DNA of 64,000 nucleotides, taken from the NCBI GenBank assembly GCA_046350555.1, contig JAXMAF010000009.1, forward strand, positions 124,001 to 188,000. Reading direction: 5' to 3'. How positions within the stretch are numbered: the first letter of the stretch is position 1; the number at the start of each line of letters is the position of its first letter. The stretch is from JAXMAF01 sp046350555. Lineage in GTDB: Bacteria; Planctomycetota; Phycisphaerae; Phycisphaerales; SM1A02. Of the stretch, positions 17,667 through 26,328 are shown in pieces. Under the pieces are notes generated by a model. That model had not been told where the DNA came from and searched no databases. It saw only the letters and a program-made list of their open reading frames with translations. The translations under genes and the position numbers were made by a program.

Positions 17667-20654
17667 GTGCCGCGTGGACGACCTCTGCTACGCGTCGAGC
17701 CCGTCGTGGGTCTTCCTGCAGCAAGGTCGATCCACAGTGCTCGAGTTCCACGAGGACGTCTGGGCGCCCTCACGCGGCTGCTCGCGCAGTACCCGGTCTC
17801 GAAGCGGCTGCACGCCCGCGCGGCGGAGTTCTTCGCGGCGCAAGCGGCCGCGCTCCAGGACGGTCCCGATCCGTCGCGCTGGGCCGCGGCGATCTGCGAC
17901 GAGCTCTTCCATCGCTTCGCCGGCGGCGACGCCGACGCCGCGAAGCGCTGGCACGAGCGACTGCGCGAGGCTGAGCAGCGCATCGACCACCGTGCCGCCA
18001 TGGCCCTCGCGGAACTGGCGGTTGCCAAGGGAATCGCCGGCATCGACGACGAGATCCGCGCGACCGCATGGCGCACGCAGGCGATCGTCGCCGTGGGCCT
18101 GCCCGACGGCGACCCCGGCATGCGGCTTCGGCGCGTCGAGCAGGCGATGAACGAACTCGATCGCCTTCCACCCGAGGTGGTCGACCGCGTCGTTCCCAAG
18201 GGCGAGCGCTTTCTCTTCCGGGCGCAGCTCGCCTTCTTCAGCGGCGACATCGTCAACGCCCTGAGGTTCTCCGACGAATCGCTGGCGATGCTCGGCGACG
18301 AACCGCGCCGCGTCGATGCCCTGGAGCTCGCCTCGGTGGTTCGGGCGGCTGCCGGAAGGGACGACGCCTTGCCGTTGGCGATCCAGGCGCTCGAGCTCCA
18401 GCGCCGGCTTTCGCCGGAGCCATCGCCGCGCGAGGCGATCCTCGCGCGCCGCCTTGCGGACGCGGCGCTCCTCGAAGGCGATCACGACACCGCACTCGAG
18501 ACGCTGCGTTCGACGCGCGGGCGGATCGCATCCGGCGCCGACCGGATGCTGCCATGCTTCCTCGCGTTCACCGAGGCCAACATCGCGGTGCGCGCCGGAA
18601 GGCCGTTCGACGCGTGGAGGACGATCGAGGCGTCGATGAGCGAGGCGAGCGCGCTGGCGGCCGATCCGGCGACGGGCGGCGCCCCGCCGGCCATCGCGCT
18701 CGAGGGCGCCGCGTCGCTGGGGCCGGCGCTGCTCGCATCGATGGCGTCGACCCGCGCCATCCAGCTTGGCGACGCGATCCTCGGCGCGATCGCCACGATG
18801 CCGGAGAAGGACGTCCCGGCGCTGCGCCTGCTCGAACTTCAGATCCGCCTCTCGACCGGCATCGCCCACCGCAGCCGCCTCGACCCGCGGCAGGCGACGC
18901 CGATCCTCTCGGGCGTCTTCGAGGGAGCGTTCGCGCTGCGCGACATGTCGACCGCCAGCCATGCGATCATCGCCCTGGCTGAACAGGACCTCACGGTCAC
19001 GGGCAACCTGCGCACGATGGAGAGCTGGCTCGCGACCGGGAACCGGCTCGAGCTTCCACCGCGCACGGAGCAGCTCCATCGACTCGCGGGGCTGCACGTG
19101 ATGTTCCTGGGACATCGCGGCGCCGGAGGCGAGATCGTCAACGTCGTCGACTCGATGCGGGCACCGATCGTCGGTGCGCCGCCACAGGCCCGCGCCGCGT
19201 TCTTCAGCGCCGCGCTCGTCGCCGAGGAGGAGATCGACCGGCGCGAGCGCGCCGCCGACGACCTGCTCGAATCGCTCGGCCGGATCCATCCAGCGCCGGC
19301 GCGCTGCACGATGCTTGGGAAGCTCGCGCTCGCGGATGCGCTGCCCAAGCGGCCGGAGCGCGTGCGGCGCGTGATGGAGCTTCTTCCGCTCCGGAGCGGC
19401 ACCGGCGACGGCACGCCGCTGCTCGGACTCTCGCCGGGCGACGCGACGCTCTACGAGCTCGCAGCCGCCGAGGCCCATCGAGTCATGGGCGACGACTTCG
19501 CGGCCGCGCTGGTCGTGCAGCGGTGCTGCGACGGCTTCGACACCGCCGACGCGTCCAACAGGTCCGACACCTTCGACATGGCCGGCGACGACACCGACCG
19601 GCCCGGAGGAGCGCTCATGCTGCTTCGCCTGCTCGAGACGGCGACGCGCCACCGCGTGCGGCTGAAGCAGCCTGCGGCGCTCGTCGAGCGCGCCTTGGCG
19701 GCGGGCACGCTGGTGCCGGAGACCGAAGGGCTCCGCGCCGCGCTTCGCATCGCCGCAGCCGAGAACGCCCTCGGTTCCGAGGGTCCCGCCGCCGTCGACC
19801 TCGCGTGGGTGGCGGAAGCGGAGCCGCTGCTGCGTTCGGCGGCGCTCGAGCGATCGCTGCTCGCCCGGCGCCTGCACGTGCTGCGGGCCCTCGTGCATCG
19901 CGCACGCGGCGACGCCGGCGCCGCGGCGAACGAGTTCGGCGCCGCCGACGCGATCGCCGGCGACTCGGGCGACGAGCGCGAGCGGCGGCGCATCGCGACC
20001 CTGCGAAGTGCGCCGCCCGACGATGACACCCGCACCGCGATGAGCCCGAGGCCGCCGCCTGCGGGCGCGCGACTGTCGACGACGATGCCAACGCCGAGGC
20101 CCGCGCCGCGGCGGGCGCTGGATCGCCGCCGGGCGCTCTGGCTGCGGCTGACGCTCACCACGTCGAAGGCCGTCGAGCGCGGACGGATGCACCGCGCCTC
20201 GACCGGCGGCGAGCCACCCCGGACCGGCGTCCATTGGCGCTGCGCGACGTGGCCCGCGGCGAGGTGTACGCCGAGCGTCTCGTCGAGGCGCTCTCGACCG
20301 ACCACAGGAAGCTCGCCGTCGAGCTGCGCGACCTCGCGCTCGACGGCGGCTCCGATCGCGTCCTGCGCGGGCTGCGCGGCGATGCCACGACCCCTGTGCG
20401 GCTCGAGCTCGATGGCTCCGAGCTCCTTCCGATTCCCTGGGAATTCGCCTTGGCCGCGCCGGCCCACGCGGGCCTGGTCGGATGGCTCTTCGCGAAGGGC
20501 GAGCCCGCGGGCGCGTATCGGGCCATCGACGCCAGCAGCTCGATGCATCACCGCGTGGTCTGGTTGCAGGACGCGCTCAACGCGCTGGGCGCCTCGCTCA
20601 AGGTCGACGGCTTCCTCGGCCCCTCGACGGCCGCGGCCTTCGTGTCGGTGGTGA
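17667..20654 (+). CDS. Central open segment of gene B: long helical (TPR-like) repeat region
   Basis: A single frame with coding character from about 17766 (SKRLHARAAEFFAAQAAALQ) to about 20030. It consists of Ala/Leu-rich helical hairpins such as WAAAICDELFHRFAGGDADA, RRVEQAMNELDRLPPEVVDR and LADAALLEGDHDTALETLRS, about 30-40 residues apart, consistent with a TPR-like superhelix of about 750 residues. After about 20030 the frame turns into Arg/Ser-rich noise while similarity continues in the frame of 20234. Such repeats often act as the sensing or scaffold part of NTPase-driven immune and death proteins. Confidence 0.6.
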   Translation: MPRGRPLLRVEPVVGLPAARSIHSARVPRGRLGALTRLLAQYPVSKRLHARAAEFFAAQAAALQDGPDPSRWAAAICDELFHRFAGGDADAAKRWHERLREAEQRIDHRAAMALAELAVAKGIAGIDDEIRATAWRTQAIVAVGLPDGDPGMRLRRVEQAMNELDRLPPEVVDRVVPKGERFLFRAQLAFFSGDIVNALRFSDESLAMLGDEPRRVDALELASVVRAAAGRDDALPLAIQALELQRRLSPEPSPREAILARRLADAALLEGDHDTALETLRSTRGRIASGADRMLPCFLAFTEANIAVRAGRPFDAWRTIEASMSEASALAADPATGGAPPAIALEGAASLGPALLASMASTRAIQLGDAILGAIATMPEKDVPALRLLELQIRLSTGIAHRSRLDPRQATPILSGVFEGAFALRDMSTASHAIIALAEQDLTVTGNLRTMESWLATGNRLELPPRTEQLHRLAGLHVMFLGHRGAGGEIVNVVDSMRAPIVGAPPQARAAFFSAALVAEEEIDRRERAADDLLESLGRIHPAPARCTMLGKLALADALPKRPERVRRVMELLPLRSGTGDGTPLLGLSPGDATLYELAAAEAHRVMGDDFAAALVVQRCCDGFDTADASNRSDTFDMAGDDTDRPGGALMLLRLLETATRHRVRLKQPAALVERALAAGTLVPETEGLRAALRIAAAENALGSEGPAAVDLAWVAEAEPLLRSAALERSLLARRLHVLRALVHRARGDAGAAANEFGAADAIAGDSGDERERRRIATLRSAPPDDDTRTAMSPRPPPAGARLSTTMPTPRPAPRRALDRRRALWLRLTLTTSKAVERGRMHRASTGGEPPRTGVHWRCATWPAARCTPSVSSRRSRPTTGSSPSSCATSRSTAAPIASCAGCAAMPRPLCGSSSMAPSSFRFPGNSPWPRRPTRAWSDGSSRRASPRARIGPSTPAARCITAWSGCRTRSTRWAPRSRSTASSAPRRPRPSCRW

Positions 20655-21413
20655 ACGCCCTGCAACGGACCGAGGCGCCCGGAAGGGACCACGGCGCGCC
20701 GACCTCCGAGCGGACGCTCATCGAGCGGGCGCTGGTGAAGGCGGCGCCGCGCCGACAGCTCGTCGCGATCGGCCCCGGCACGCCCATCAGCGACGCGGTC
20801 GACATCAGCTATCGAAGCGAGCCCTCTTCATCCTGCTTCGAGCTCGCCAGCCAGTGGAACTCGCCTCGGCTCTTCGTCGAGCCAAGCGCCGTCGGTCCTC
20901 TTCCTGCGCGCCTCGGTCCGCGAGTCGAGCCGCCTTCGGAAGGATGGGCGCTCGACTTCTCCCCATCGACGACACCGATCGCCGTGGCCAGTCAGTCGCG
21001 GCGCCGCGTCGCGGCGTCGAGATCTCGATTCCCGAGCCTGGACGAGCCGTTTCGCGCTGCCCGTCGGCCGACGCCCGCTCGTCGTGCTGGACGTTCCTCG
21101 CCGCAACGACAGCACCCGGATGCGCCAGATGCTGGCGCGCAACGCCTTCGCCGGCGAGCCTTCCGCGCAACCACGTGCCGGCGGTGCTGGCGATGGGCGG
21201 GTTGGGCGTGCATGTCGCAGCTGTGCTCAAGAACGCGCTGCGGGTCGGCTCGCCGATCGGCTACACGCTGCACGCCCTGCGTGCCGCGATGATTCCGGCG
21301 TCGTCACTCCTCGGCGCGGCGGTCGCGCACGCCGATTGCGTGCTCTACTGCCACGATCCGCGCTGGCGGCCGGTGCTGGATCCGGACGGGTTCGATCGCA
21401 AGGAGCAGGGATC

Positions 21414-22910
21414 GTGAGCATCGCCACGATCGCCGTCCGCAAGCACCGCGAGCTCGAGGTGAAGCTCGGCTGCCTCGACGACGAGCTGGCCGCGTGGGAG
21501 GCGCTCGCCGCGCCGGGCGCCACGATGGAGAAGCACCACTCGCAGATGGCGCGCCTCGCGGCGCACATGCGCGGCCTCCAGCGCGAGCTGGCCGCCGAGC
21601 TGGCGGCGGCGCGCAAGAGCGGCACGGTGCTCGGCGGATCGGTCGAGCTGGAGCGCACGATCCTCCAGGCGCACCGCGTCTGGGACTTCTTCCGACGGAA
21701 GTTCGCGCTTCGCTGCGTCGAGCACTTCCGTCCCTGGCTCGCCGCCGCGGACGAACTGGCGTGGGCGTGCTACGAGCCGGCGCTGCGGCGGCGACGGCGC
21801 AGCGGCGCGGTCGATCCACGGGCGCTGCGCGAGCCGCCGCTGGTCTATCTTTACGACGACGTCGATTCGGCCTCGCCGATGGAATACTCGCGACAGAAGG
21901 CGGTCGATCTCGCCGAGCTGCCGGTCGTTCCGCGCGAGCGCTTCCTCGCGATCCTGAGGGAGCTTCCGATTCCGCTCGTCGGCGTGCCGTGGTTCCAGCT
22001 TGCGCACCTGCCGGAGATGACGCTGATCGCCCACGAGGTCGGGCACATCGTCGAGGACGACCTGGGACTCGCGAAGCGCCTGCACGAACTCGTCGGCGCG
22101 GCGCTCGCGAGGGCCAAGGTTCCGGCGCCGCGTCGCGAGGCGTGGGATGCGTGGCTCGGAGAGATCTTCGCCGATGTCTGGGGCGTGCTGGCGCTGGGGC
22201 CGGCGTTCGCCTGGTCGCTCCAGACGTTCATCGCCGACGCACCGATCAAGGTCGCGGCGGAGCGGCGCGACGCGGCCACCGGCTGGGGCGCCTACCCGAC
22301 CACATGGCTGCGCGCCGCGCTGGCGGCCGAGAGCGTCGAGCGGACGGGACACGCCGCGGCGGCGACGGCCGTTCGCAAGGCGTGGCTCGTCGAATTCCCG
22401 GTGCATGCGATGACCGCGTACGCGGGCGGCGAGCCGACGTCGCAAGGGCCGTCCGGATCGTTCGTGCCCGGCGTGCCGGGCGTGCCCGGTGGGCCGAGCG
22501 AAACAAGCGACATCGCGCTGGTCGTGGGCGCCATCCTCGACGGTCCATGGCCCGAGTTCGGCGGCGGTCCGCTCGCCGACACGCTCGCCTTCGACGTGAA
22601 GCGACAGAAGAACGCGGCGGCGCTTGCCGCGCACCTGCTCAGCCACCACAGCGTCGAGGACGGCAAGGCGGCCGACGTGCGCGTGCTTGTCGCCGCGGCG
22701 GCGCTCGCCGTCGTCGACGACCCGCGCGCCTTCGAGGAGGGCGACCGCGCCACCGCGCTCCTCGAGGCGATCGAGACGTCGATCACGGCTGGCGTGCGCG
22801 GCGAGCCGGGCGCCGTCGATCCAACGGTGGAAGCGGCGCACGCCGCCACGATCGCGGCATGGGACGACGCGGCGGGAGGCCGGCTGCGTGCGCTGTTGAA
22901 AGGCGCTTGA
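21414..22910 (+). CDS. System gene C: HEVGH zinc metallopeptidase
   Basis: A 498-residue protein with an uninterrupted frame, starting at GTG 21414, which overlaps the stop of gene B. The N-terminal ~80 residues form a helical coiled region (HHSQMARLAAHMRGLQRELA). LAHLPEMTLIAHEVGHIVED holds the zinc site: His207, Glu208 and His211. GEIFADVWGVLALGPAFAW follows, in which Glu250 and Asp254 would supply the third ligand in gluzincin style. LVYLYDDVDSASPMEYSRQK precedes the site. A GVPGVPGGP segment lies near residue 360. No signal peptide is visible, so it probably acts in the cytoplasm. I do not recognise a named peptidase family. As part of the operon it may be an effector or a regulator cleaving A or B. 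Confidence 0.75.
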   Translation: MSIATIAVRKHRELEVKLGCLDDELAAWEALAAPGATMEKHHSQMARLAAHMRGLQRELAAELAAARKSGTVLGGSVELERTILQAHRVWDFFRRKFALRCVEHFRPWLAAADELAWACYEPALRRRRRSGAVDPRALREPPLVYLYDDVDSASPMEYSRQKAVDLAELPVVPRERFLAILRELPIPLVGVPWFQLAHLPEMTLIAHEVGHIVEDDLGLAKRLHELVGAALARAKVPAPRREAWDAWLGEIFADVWGVLALGPAFAWSLQTFIADAPIKVAAERRDAATGWGAYPTTWLRAALAAESVERTGHAAAATAVRKAWLVEFPVHAMTAYAGGEPTSQGPSGSFVPGVPGVPGGPSETSDIALVVGAILDGPWPEFGGGPLADTLAFDVKRQKNAAALAAHLLSHHSVEDGKAADVRVLVAAAALAVVDDPRAFEEGDRATALLEAIETSITAGVRGEPGAVDPTVEAAHAATIAAWDDAAGGRLRALLKGA

Positions 22911-23396
22911 CCAAGTCTGGGGGTTTCCTCCCTCCTTCGGAACGGCCGCCGATTTCGACCACATGACGGGACGACCCGTGGCGCCAACCTGGCGCTGCCG
23001 CTGTCGGCCTCGGGGCCGAGGCGTCTGGCGTTCGGTCGATTCGCAGGCTCGGGTCGGCGCGCGAGCCAGGGTGAACCTTGACCTCCGGCGAGCCGGACGA
23101 TCTCTACGTCGCGAGATCGTCCGCTCTTTGATGCGGATTCCACGTTGTCCTCGCGCGTGGGCCGCTTGCTTCCGCTTCCGGCCCTGAATGGGGACTGCAC
23201 CGGGCGACGCGCGAGGATCGACTGTGACTGGTATCAGAAATGCGTAGCTGACCCTAATAATCCCGACGCGTGTGAGAGCCAGACACTTCGATGAGCACAT
23301 CGACGGGCCTTCTCGTTGCGCAGACGTCCGGTGTCACGACTTCCGACCACGGCCACCGATCGCCGGTCGCGCTGCGCGCCCGCGGTACCATTGGCC
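22911..23396 (+). other. Intergenic stretch with possible gene remnant
   Basis: Most of this gap shows no gene. Bases about 23220-23300 read in one frame as CDWYQKCVADPNNPDACESQ and end at a TGA. The codon choice is AT-richer than the neighbours and the cysteine spacing is protein-like, so this may be the tail of a lost gene. No start codon or upstream continuation is convincing. Confidence 0.3.
23386..23391 (+). promoter_or_regulatory. TACCAT -10 box before zinc-ribbon gene
   Basis: TACCAT lies five bases before GTG 23397 with no ribosome-binding site, the same layout as before ubiD. Confidence 0.45.
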
Positions 23397-23786
23397 GTGA
23401 CCTCCCAACCCACCGGGCCAGCCGCCCCGCGCCCGCCCGCCTTGCGACGGTACGAGGTATGGGTCGCGGCGGTGTTCGTCTGCACCGTCCTGAGCGCGGT
23501 CGCGGCCCCGTTCGTGCTGAGGCGCGTAGCCCCGTGGATCTCGCCCCTGTGGGCCTTGCCGGGAATCCCGCTCGCGATTGTGACGACGACATTTGGGGCA
23601 ATCTGGTACTCACGGCGGCGTACGCAGCGAATTCGGCGAGCGGTACGAGCCGCATCGGGGCGTGCGTGCGTGGGCTGCGTGTACGACCTCAGCGGAATGG
23701 GCGACACGGGCGTGTGTCCGGAATGCGGGCGGCGATTCGACATCGCCGCCGATCATCGCTCGTGGGAGCGGGCGCGGTTGCTGTAG
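23397..23786 (+). CDS. Small membrane protein with C-terminal zinc ribbon
   Basis: A 129-residue protein starting at GTG 23397. Two hydrophobic segments (VWVAAVFVCTVLSAVAAPFV and WALPGIPLAIVTTTFGAIWY) are followed by a basic stretch and then a zinc ribbon, CVGCVYDLSGMGDTGVCPEC, with four Cys in a CxxC...CxxC arrangement. The same CxxCxYDL...CPECG ribbon occurs in the membrane protein at 28937, and it is a common planctomycete theme. The protein probably sits in the membrane with the ribbon inside. No operon partner and no known function. Confidence 0.7.
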   Translation: MTSQPTGPAAPRPPALRRYEVWVAAVFVCTVLSAVAAPFVLRRVAPWISPLWALPGIPLAIVTTTFGAIWYSRRRTQRIRRAVRAASGRACVGCVYDLSGMGDTGVCPECGRRFDIAADHRSWERARLL

Positions 23787-23805
23787 CACCTCAGTGGCCG
23801 ACCGC

Positions 23806-23864
23806 ATGAAAAGGGGTCAGACCCCTCGGCACTCAACGAACCGGTGGCCGTCCCTTGGTATGCG
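23806..23864 (+). repeat. Direct repeat, left copy
   Basis: Begins ATGAAAAGGGGTCAGACCCC and shares nearly all of its ~59 bases with 26141-26200 in the same orientation. AGGGGTCAGACCCCT contains the palindrome AGGGGTC/GACCCCT. The two copies bracket the gene pair at 23997-25699. Confidence 0.75.
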
Positions 23865-23996
23865 ATCGGCATCTGCCCGCCTTGCGACATGCTTCGGTCG
23901 AGGCATGCTTTGCCAAGATCACGGATGTTTCGTGTGAATCTGGGCAACTTGGCACAGATGTGGCCTGTGCGGCTCCTCAGTTCGCTAGGAGAACAC

Positions 23997-25154
23997 TCAT
24001 CCGCCCTCGGTTTCGCTCGCCGGATCGATCGATTCGAGAATCAGCCTTGAACCCAGCGCACGCGCGCGTATCACCACCTGCTCCTCGAAGTAGGGCTTCA
24101 CCACATCGCTCATGAGACCGCGCGGCACCTGAACGGGGTGCTCCTTGCCAGCCGCATCGACCACGGAGATCTTGCCTTCCGTCTCGCCCAGCGCATCTGC
24201 CCGGAGTAGTCTCCCTGCGATAAGGACGGGCAGTTCTCCGTGGCCTTGCGATTGCTCCTCTGGATCAAGTCGACCACCGACAGGGAGCACAGCGCGCGGC
24301 CGGGACATCGCGACGTACTCGGTGGTCTCACCGGTGCTGGTTGTGAATCCAACCGAACGTACCTCCTCGCCATCGGGCGCCACCTCACGTGCGAGCGCGA
24401 GAAAGTTGAGAAAGTAGGCTTCGTCAGGGATTCGCTCTCGCAACTCCTCCACCCTGTTTGCGTCAAGAAGTACCAAGCACGCGAGGACGTCCGTGATCAC
24501 GTCCCGGACGAAGCTCATCCCCGGAAGTACCAACTGATCACCCCGCCCCACGCGAAATGTCACCGCGAAGCTCGCAGCACGCGGCGTCGATACATAGAGC
24601 TGAAGCTCCTGCGACAGCTTCTTCCGACGCCGCCCAGCCTCGCGGTACGGCCTCTCCGACCTTCGCTCTGCGGTCCGATAGAGGAGAGACTCGACCTTCG
24701 ACACCCGTTGGACGAGGTGATCACTTCGGGTAATGCCGTAGCCCACCGCACTCCCTTCGAGCGACATTTGGAACTCGCTCTCGTCGAGCGTCACTCCTCG
24801 AAGCTGAAGATGTCGTCGAAAGTACACGTTTTCCAGTAGGTCGCGAAGCTCGTCCGCGATGTCGGCAGGCGGTTCACCTGCAAGTGCCTCGGCTATGAGC
24901 TGCTCGGCCCGACGGGGCTCGTTGCAGTCCAGAGCGAGTGATGCGGCGCTTCGGTAGAGCACAGATCGGGTCGGCTCGAAGTCCGCCAAGAACCTGAACC
25001 GGTGGGCTGCCGCTTCCTCCTGTTCGAGCGCCTCCCGCGTCAACTCCTCGAAGCGCGATGTTTCTCCCGCTCGCCGCGCGGCCGCCGCCGCGTCTGCTAG
25101 GTCCATCGCGCGTCGGTGGATGGACGTCACCTTCTGGAGTTGATCGCTATCCAT
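23997..25154 (-). CDS. Conserved protein of unknown function with TPR-like N-terminus
   Basis: A 385-residue protein, MDSDQLQKVTSIHRRAMDLA at the start. The region FEPTRSVLYRSAASLALDCN followed by AEQLIAEALAGEPPADIADE is a helical-repeat motif, and ENVYFRRHLQLRGVTLDESE and VSTPRAASFAVTFRVGRGDQ are further blocks typical of a hypothetical family I have seen in several phyla. The C-terminal ~80 residues, with RPRAVLPVGGRLDP and a beta-rich KEHPVQVPRGLMSDVVKPYF, look like an OB or beta-barrel domain. The ATG at 25154 lies inside the upstream gene's 3' end (28-base overlap), so the two are translated as a pair. Less GC-rich than neighbours, and flanked by direct repeats. Confidence 0.7.
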   Translation of the reverse strand: MDSDQLQKVTSIHRRAMDLADAAAAARRAGETSRFEELTREALEQEEAAAHRFRFLADFEPTRSVLYRSAASLALDCNEPRRAEQLIAEALAGEPPADIADELRDLLENVYFRRHLQLRGVTLDESEFQMSLEGSAVGYGITRSDHLVQRVSKVESLLYRTAERRSERPYREAGRRRKKLSQELQLYVSTPRAASFAVTFRVGRGDQLVLPGMSFVRDVITDVLACLVLLDANRVEELRERIPDEAYFLNFLALAREVAPDGEEVRSVGFTTSTGETTEYVAMSRPRAVLPVGGRLDPEEQSQGHGELPVLIAGRLLRADALGETEGKISVVDAAGKEHPVQVPRGLMSDVVKPYFEEQVVIRARALGSRLILESIDPASETEGG

Positions 25155-25699
25155 GACAGCGGCCCTCCAAGTTCGACTACAACCACGATGGCAGCCAACG
25201 CGCCTGCCGAGCGCTCTGTCTGGGCGTTCTTTCGGCGAACGCGTTCAGCAACATCGTTCCGGGTTCCGCTACGAATCCCTGACACCTCGAGGCGCGCCTT
25301 GGCCTGAAACAGTCCAGTCGTCGAACCCTTCTCCCCCAACCAGAAGTCGAAGCCTGTGCCCTTGCGTGATCGCTCCACAATCTCCAACTCCGACATCTCA
25401 GAGACGAGAAGCGCAGCTACGGCGTACGCCGCCTGCTCGGTCGCGACCTCTTGGTCGGCCCAGGTTCGAACGGCCTGACCGCTCGGTTGTGACCAGTGAA
25501 GCGTCGCAACGGCCGGTACCTCCCCCTGAAGCTGCATCGGGGTGGGAGTGGAGTGGCCTCGATCCGCCAGGCACACCGACGCCGCCTCAGCAGCAGCAGC
25601 AGAGAACGCCGAGCTCAGCTGGCCCACTCCGACCGACATGGTGTCCAGCCGCAGATGGAACGGGTTAGGCGCTCGAAGGTTGGAGGGAGTGATCGACAC
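25127..25699 (-). CDS. Conserved partner protein, possible PD-(D/E)xK-like fold
   Basis: About 190 residues from the GTG at 25699 (VSITPSNLRAPNPFHLRLDT), chosen because the family-like sequence starts there; the frame is open back to 25792, so a longer form is possible. Blocks are MSVGVGQLSSAFSAAAAEAA, EVATEQAAYAVAALLVSEMS and then ERSRKGTGFDFWLG followed by LFQAKARLEVSGI. The last pair has the spacing Asp...Gln-x-Lys seen in Mrr-like variants of the PD-(D/E)xK nuclease fold, with a preceding Glu helix. This is a weak structural inference; the protein may be non-catalytic. It overlaps the downstream gene by 28 bases. Confidence 0.6.
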   Translation of the reverse strand: MSITPSNLRAPNPFHLRLDTMSVGVGQLSSAFSAAAAEAASVCLADRGHSTPTPMQLQGEVPAVATLHWSQPSGQAVRTWADQEVATEQAAYAVAALLVSEMSELEIVERSRKGTGFDFWLGEKGSTTGLFQAKARLEVSGIRSGTRNDVAERVRRKNAQTERSAGALAAIVVVVELGGPLSWIAINSRR

Positions 25700-26328
25700 G
25701 TCGGTTACTTGAGCAGAGCGGGCCGCTCCTGCCTCCAGATCCGCTTGGTTCGCGGAACACGCCTCCGTGAGGCAGGCCAACGCGGTCGGCACTGGAGATT
25801 ATCCCGTCGATCGGAACTCCACCGGCCACATGGTATCTGTTTGGATGGAACACTTGGTCGCAGATCAAGGTGCGTCGTGCTCTAGGAGTCTGCGTCACGG
25901 AGTGAGATTTCCCCTGCGTGGCTCGCAGAGGACGAGCGCCTCGTTGTCGTGGGTCCGGCTTGCTCCTCTCCGTCGGGACAATCGTATGAATTGACGTCCG
26001 GGCCGCACGTCGCGACGCTCGAGCCCGGGTCGTGCGCTCCACCTGCAAGGCGCTGTCCCGCCGAAGAGGAGCAAGCCTCGGCGTGCGACGGGCGCCGTCG
26101 CTTCGGTGCCCGATCTTCCTTGCGAATCCCGCGAGGTCCAATGAAAAGGGGTCAGACCCCTACGGCACTCAACAAACCGGTAGCCATCTCGTGGTATCCG
26201 GGCGCAACGCCATTGGCGCATCCACCGCCACCTCGCCGCGCGCAGCGATGAGCGACGTTGCAGGTAGACTGTCGCCTACGACGCCCGATCGCCATTGAAC
26301 AACCGGCGAGGGCATCGCCGGTTCGATC
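25700..26328. other. Gap with no recognised gene
   Basis: Several short overlapping frames exist on both strands but none shows a conserved motif, a ribosome-binding site or a plausible length. The only identifiable element is the direct repeat at 26141-26200. Confidence 0.4.
26141..26200 (+). repeat. Direct repeat, right copy
   Basis: Begins ATGAAAAGGGGTCAGACCCC, then ACGGCACTCAAC, AAACCGGTAGCC and TGGTATCC, matching the copy at 23806 apart from a few substitutions and one inserted base. Confidence 0.75.

Larger units (their letters stand above)
15890..21417 (+). pseudogene. System gene B: ATPase + helical repeats + peptidoglycan-binding-like + CHAT-like (frame-broken)
   Basis: Starts at ATG 15890 inside the stop of gene A and ends at TGA 21417 inside the start of gene C; an intact protein would have about 1840 residues. 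The parts in order are: an Ala/Leu-rich helical N-terminus; a P-loop ATPase whose Walker A (HAPG, then GKTML after restoring one base near 16605) and Walker B VVIVVDTFEEAM (16987) are in different frames; a long helical-repeat region in one open frame (17667-20030); the strand VRLELDGSELLPIPWEFA (about 20397), a CHAT-type entry strand; a peptidoglycan-binding-like motif VVWLQDALNALGASLKVDGF (about 20560); and a C-terminal part with RNHVPAVLAMGG and VLKNALRVGSPIGYTL, as in CHAT domains fused to ATPases. The C-terminal Cys/His dyad is not obvious. Confidence 0.65.

Noticed and set aside
17688..20234. 848-codon minus-strand frame across gene B
   Set aside because: It is the mirror of the helical-repeat region and is rich in Arg, Gln and Asp without any domain, whereas the plus strand has helical hairpins and downstream CHAT similarity.
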